Assembly (NCBI RefSeq): GCF_000337455.1
Contig: NZ_AOIU01000013.1
Location: 352,214-389,248 of the forward strand
Direction: 5' to 3'
DNA from: Halosimplex carlsbadense 2-9-1
GTDB taxonomy: Archaea > Halobacteriota > Halobacteria > Halobacteriales > Haloarculaceae
Length of the DNA stretch: 37,035 bases
The translations under genes were made by a program, and so were the position numbers. Positions 33,873-37,035 of this stretch are shown here, piece by piece; position 1 is the stretch's first letter, and each line of letters begins with the position of its first letter. Under the pieces are notes generated by a model. The model did not search any database. It was not told the origin of the DNA and saw only the letters and a program-made list of their open reading frames with translations.

Positions 33873-35309
33873 ATGAACGCTGACGCAGACGCCGACGCCA
33901 TCGAGTTCGGCACGGACGGCTGGCGCGCCACGCTCGACGAGTTCACCGAGCCGCGCGTCCGCATGGTCGGCCAGGCGGTCGCGACGCACTTGCGAGAGGA
34001 GTCCGACGACTCAGACGCCGAGGGCGGAGTCGGCACCGTCGCCGTCGGCTACGACGCCCGCGAGACGTCCCGCGGGTTCGCCGAGGAGCTCGCCCGGGTC
34101 CTCGCCGCCAACGGCTTCGACGTGCTCGTCCCGCCCCGCGACCTGCCGACGCCGGCCGTCGCCTGGACCGTCCGCGAGCGCGACCTCGCGGGCGGCCTGA
34201 TGGTCACCGCCTCCCACAACCCCCCCGAGTACAACGGCGTGAAGTTCCTCCCGGCCGGCGGCGCGCCCGCCCTCCCAGCCGTCACCGACTCGCTCGCCGA
34301 CCGGCTCGCCGAGCCCGACCCGCTCCCCGACGAGCAGTGGGGGGACGTCGAAGAGGTCGACCTCGTGGGGCCGTACACCGACCGCGTGTTCGACGCCGTC
34401 GGCGCCGACCTGTCGGGGCTGTCGGTCGTCTACGACGCGATGCACGGCAGCGGCCGCGGCGTCACCGACGACCTCCTCGACCGGGCCGGCGCCGACGTGG
34501 ACCGCATCCGCTGCGACCGCGACCCGGAGTTCGGCGGCGACTCGCCCGAGCCCACCGCCGCCCTCCTCGGCGACCTCGCCGACCGCGTCGCCGAGTCGGA
34601 CGCGGACCTGGGGATCGCCAACGACGGCGACGCCGACCGGATCGCCGTCGTCACGCCCGACCGGGGGGTTCTCGATCCCAACTTCTTCTTCGCAGCGACC
34701 TACGAGGCGCTGCTCGACGGCGAGTTCTGGGACTCGTCGGCCGAAACGAGCGGCGACGTGGTCCGGACCGTTTCGACCAGTAGCATCGTCGACCGCGTCG
34801 CCGAGGACCACGGTCAGGCGGTCCACGAGACGGCGGTCGGGTTCAAGTGGGTCGCACAGGCAATGGCCGACCACGACGCGCTGCTGGGCGGCGAGGAGAG
34901 CGGCGGGTTCGGTATCACGACCCACCTCCGCAACAAGGACGGCGTCGCCGTCGCCGTCCTCGCCGCGGCCATCGTCGCCGCCGAACCCTACGACGACCGC
35001 GTGGACGCCCTGCTGGACCGCCACGGCGACATCGTCCAGGACCGGGTCAGCGTCGACTGCCCCGACGAGCGCAAGGAGCCGGTGCTCTCGGATCTGGAGG
35101 ACGCCCTGCCCGACGAACTCGCCGGCTCCGAGGTGGAGAACGTGTCGACGGTCGACGGCTTCAAAGTCTTCCTCGCCGACGACACCTGGCTGCTGATGCG
35201 CCCGAGCGGGACGGAACCGAAGCTCCGGGTCTACGCCGAAGGCGGCTCGCAGGAGCGGGTCGACGAACTGCTAGTGGCCGGCCGCGAACTGGTCGAGCCG
35301 CTGGTCTGA
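33873..35309 (+). CDS. Phosphohexomutase (phosphoglucomutase/phosphomannomutase family)
   Basis: 478 residues with the four domains of the alpha-D-phosphohexomutase family. FGTDGWRA (12-19) opens it, TASHNPPEYNGVKF holds the phosphoserine S114, DGDADR (251-256) binds Mg, GGEESGGFG (339-347) contacts the sugar, and RPSGTEPKLR (443-452) binds phosphate. All motifs are canonical, unlike the paralogue at 29092. GEESG and the length suggest glucose/mannose phosphate turnover. The substrate is not certain. ATG 33873 is preferred because of the ACCTTTTTCC box about 30 bases upstream; the Asp/Ala repeat N-terminus is not conserved. Gene order gives no pathway link. Confidence 0.92.
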   Translation: MNADADADAIEFGTDGWRATLDEFTEPRVRMVGQAVATHLREESDDSDAEGGVGTVAVGYDARETSRGFAEELARVLAANGFDVLVPPRDLPTPAVAWTVRERDLAGGLMVTASHNPPEYNGVKFLPAGGAPALPAVTDSLADRLAEPDPLPDEQWGDVEEVDLVGPYTDRVFDAVGADLSGLSVVYDAMHGSGRGVTDDLLDRAGADVDRIRCDRDPEFGGDSPEPTAALLGDLADRVAESDADLGIANDGDADRIAVVTPDRGVLDPNFFFAATYEALLDGEFWDSSAETSGDVVRTVSTSSIVDRVAEDHGQAVHETAVGFKWVAQAMADHDALLGGEESGGFGITTHLRNKDGVAVAVLAAAIVAAEPYDDRVDALLDRHGDIVQDRVSVDCPDERKEPVLSDLEDALPDELAGSEVENVSTVDGFKVFLADDTWLLMRPSGTEPKLRVYAEGGSQERVDELLVAGRELVEPLV

Positions 35310-35324
35310 ACGGCGGGCGCTCTC

Positions 35325-35795
35325 TCACTCGTCGTCCCGCGGCGTCGCGTCGCGGGACACGCCCCAGTAGCGGTCGCGTTCCGCATCCTCGATAGGTTCG
35401 ATTTCGAACCCCAGCGACGCGTAGAACGGGCGGACGCCCGCGTCGAACTCGGCGGCCAGTCGGTCGTCCCGCTCGGCGGCCGCCGCGACCAGCGCCCGGC
35501 CGATCCCCTGGCCGCGACGGCGCCGCCGAACCGCGATGGCATCGATTTCGGTGGTCTCGGGGCCGTCGCTGTCTCCTTCGGACGCTTCGTCGGGTTCGAC
35601 TAGCACGAGCGCACCGAGGACCGTCCCGCCGTCGGCTCCACCCTCGGTTTCCCCTCGAACCGCGACGAACGCGTCGCCCCTGGCGACGCTCGCGCGGACG
35701 CGGTCTGCCCCGGTTTCGAGTGCAGCGGCGTCGAGGACGCCGAGGATGCCGGTCACGTCGGCGGCCGTCGCCGGGCGGACGGTCACGTCGCGCAT
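35325..35795 (-). CDS. GNAT-family N-acetyltransferase
   Basis: 156 residues. The acetyl-CoA loop is plain: EIDAIAVRRRRRGQGIGRALV (about 86-106). The later FYASLGFEIEPIED is the GNAT C-terminal strand. An acidic insertion (EPDEASEGDSDGPETTE) lies before motif A. The target is unknown. It follows the redoxin gene on the same strand after 25 bases and is probably cotranscribed with it. It is convergent with the phosphohexomutase gene. Confidence 0.85.
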   Translation of the reverse strand: MRDVTVRPATAADVTGILGVLDAAALETGADRVRASVARGDAFVAVRGETEGGADGGTVLGALVLVEPDEASEGDSDGPETTEIDAIAVRRRRRGQGIGRALVAAAAERDDRLAAEFDAGVRPFYASLGFEIEPIEDAERDRYWGVSRDATPRDDE

Positions 35796-35820
35796 CGCTC
35801 GCTCGGGGCGCCCATCGCGT

Positions 35821-36315
35821 TCACTCCCGGACGCTATCCAGTCCTTCGAGGACGGTCGTCATCGAGGGGTGGTCCCAGGTGGACTTGCCGCGGTAGGTCC
35901 AGACGATCTCGGGCTCGGCGCCGCGCGTGTCGACGATAGCGACCGCGGGCAGGCGCCCGAATATCGGGAGTTCCGCGAACATCGGGAGGCGGACGGGCTG
36001 GTCGTAGTCGGCCCCGGCGGTCCCCTCGGGGTCGACCAGCAGCGGGTGGGGGAGGTCGAACTGCTCCTGCCACCACTCGGCCCCTTCGCGCCCGATCGGG
36101 AGGACGGAGACGGCGACGGCGTCGCGAGCGCGCAGGGCGGCGTAGCGGTCGCCGGCCTTCTTGGCCTGGGCGCGGCAGTCGTGGCACGCGTCGTCGTGGT
36201 GAAAGAGGAGGACGACGAACGACTCGTTCCGCGCCAGCGTCGCCAGCGAACAGGGGTCCGGTCCCGGTCCGACGTTGGGCAACTCGAACGCCGGCGCGGG
36301 CTCTGTGCCACTCAT
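35821..36315 (-). CDS. Redoxin / peroxiredoxin-like thioredoxin-fold protein
   Basis: 164 residues. The opening PAFELPNVGPGPDPCSLATLARNESFVVLLFHHDDACHDC has the AhpC/TSA layout, with C44 and C47 in a CxxC of the thioredoxin or peroxiredoxin type and C22 in addition. LLVDPEGTAGADYDQP and IVDTRGAEPEIVWTYRGKS are the later strands, and PAVAIVDT gives the cis-proline. It probably reduces disulfides or peroxides in the cytosol. No signal peptide is visible. A TTCTTGAGG box about 27 bases upstream of ATG 36315 supports the start. Confidence 0.85.
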   Translation of the reverse strand: MSGTEPAPAFELPNVGPGPDPCSLATLARNESFVVLLFHHDDACHDCRAQAKKAGDRYAALRARDAVAVSVLPIGREGAEWWQEQFDLPHPLLVDPEGTAGADYDQPVRLPMFAELPIFGRLPAVAIVDTRGAEPEIVWTYRGKSTWDHPSMTTVLEGLDSVRE

Positions 36316-36392
36316 CGCTTCTCGATACTCGTCGCGTCCTCAAGAACACTGCGTAAGCGGACGAGGACGGGTCGCGCCCGTCGCTCCCGGGA

Positions 36393-36593
36393 TCATCCGC
36401 CCTTTACGAGCCGCAACACCTCGACCCGCTCGGCCTCGACGGGGGCGTCCTCGGGGACGGGGCGGCCGTCGACGAGGACGGACACCTCGTGGGCGCCGTA
36501 GGGCAGCGGGTCGAGCAGGTCGGCGTAGGTGGCCCCGTCGTCGACTTCGACCTCGCGGGTGTCCTCGCCGGCGACGGCGACGGTGACGCGCAT
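36393..36593 (-). CDS. samp2: Ubiquitin-like small archaeal modifier protein SAMP2
   Basis: 66 residues of the beta-grasp fold. MRVTVAVAGEDTREVEVDDGATYADLLDPL opens it, HEVSVLVDGRPVPEDAPVE is the central part, and RVEVLRLVKGG ends in the diglycine tail needed for activation by an E1-like enzyme. Length and sequence match the SAMP2 type, which is attached to lysines of target proteins and also provides sulfur for tRNA thiolation. The Gly-Gly C-terminus is intact and needs no trimming. A GCTCAAGCC box about 27 bases upstream supports ATG 36593. Confidence 0.93.
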   Translation of the reverse strand: MRVTVAVAGEDTREVEVDDGATYADLLDPLPYGAHEVSVLVDGRPVPEDAPVEAERVEVLRLVKGG

Positions 36594-36664
36594 ACCGGCC
36601 GATCCGTCCGCGCGGGCTTGAGCGTGTCGTCCGAGGACCGCTCGGTCCGCGATGCGGAGTCAGA

Positions 36665-37035
36665 TCAGTCGGCGGGTTCGGCCTCGGTGTCGTCCGCTTC
36701 GGGCGCACGGGGCGCCCGCTCGCGGCGGTCGCGGCGGTCGCGGTAGCCGTCGACGAGGACGGCGACCAGCGCGCCGAACCCGAGCAGGAAGACGACGAAG
36801 CGGGTGAGCGCGCCGAGGACCGGGACGAGTCGCAGGACCGCGACCGCGAGGACGCCGACGAGCAGGGCGGCCCAGCGGTTCTCGATATCGGCCAACGAGA
36901 GCAGCCACGTCCCGAGGATGAACCGGCCGTAGATGGTGCCCAGCCAGACGAGCAGGCCGAACGCGACGCTCCCGGCGAACGCCAGTGGGATGCCGACGAT
37001 GGTGATCGCGACCACCACGAGGACGATCGGAACGG
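36665..37035 (-). CDS. Membrane protein, N-terminus outside window (bactofilin-like tail?)
   Basis: The frame is open to the right edge: codons before position 37018 read VPIVL and continue upstream, so the GTG at 37018 is not the real start. The visible 120 or so residues have about four membrane segments starting ITIVGIPLAFAGSVAFGLLVWLGTIYGRFILGTW, then a basic/acidic tail RDRRDRRERAPRAPEADDTEAEPAD. The LVVVAITIVGIPLA pattern is like the membrane tail of polymer-forming cytoskeletal (bactofilin-type) proteins. The missing N-terminus must be seen before it can be named. Confidence 0.55.
   Translation of the reverse strand, partial: VPIVLVVVAITIVGIPLAFAGSVAFGLLVWLGTIYGRFILGTWLLSLADIENRWAALLVGVLAVAVLRLVPVLGALTRFVVFLLGFGALVAVLVDGYRDRRDRRERAPRAPEADDTEAEPAD

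Noticed and set aside
37016..37018. GTG at 37018 as the start of the last membrane protein
   Set aside because: The frame continues to the edge with hydrophobic codons, so the first helix begins before the GTG.

Overview
The window is about 37 kb of very GC-rich DNA. It codes for acidic proteins (rich in Asp and Glu, poor in Lys) and has short haloarchaeal-type TATA boxes about 27 bases upstream of many start codons, so most mRNAs are probably leaderless. Archaeal ether-lipid CarS, the ubiquitin-like modifier SAMP2, a DUF1931 mini-histone and several tiny CxxC zinc proteins all point to a halophilic archaeon of class Halobacteria. Genus cannot be decided from the sequence. No rRNA, tRNA or CRISPR array was seen. 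The region is mostly chromosomal housekeeping DNA carrying one insertion element.

Layout. 1-7.4 kb: a proline dehydrogenase cut by the window edge, CarS, an isochorismatase-family hydrolase followed directly by a GNAT acetyltransferase, a secreted-type protein made of two copies of one domain, an M23-like zinc-peptidase-fold protein without a signal peptide, a lipoate-ligase-family protein, dihydroorotase and a small membrane protein. 7.6-16.2 kb: a dipeptide/oligopeptide ABC transporter operon in the order fused DppD-DppF ATPase, Tat lipoprotein substrate-binding protein, DppB, DppC, small membrane protein. An IS1341-type element with tnpB on the opposite strand lies exactly between dppB and dppC. 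16.3-25.6 kb: hypothetical proteins around an aa3-type terminal oxidase operon (CoxB, a CoxA-CoxC fusion, a subunit IV), with small membrane proteins on both sides. One of these has a membrane CxxC motif and one gene encodes a double LEA14-like protein.

25.7-28.5 kb: two exported beta-propeller proteins on the minus strand, a PQQ-type lipoprotein and an arylsulfotransferase-family protein. 28.8-33.8 kb: four very small CxxC zinc proteins interspersed with a GlmM-like phosphohexomutase, ribose-5-phosphate isomerase, the DUF1931 mini-histone, the nickel-pincer cofactor protein LarB and a GIY-YIG protein. 33.9-37 kb: a second, canonical phosphohexomutase, a GNAT and redoxin pair, SAMP2, and a membrane protein that runs off the right edge.

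The observations most worth following are: the intact tnpB element inside the dpp operon, whose left-end hairpin loop carries a TATA-like sequence at promoter distance from dppC; the rebuilt cluster-binding motif of the DppDF fusion; the palindromes that abut TATA boxes of a PQQ lipoprotein and a zinc micro-protein; and the uncharacterised membrane genes flanking the oxidase operon.
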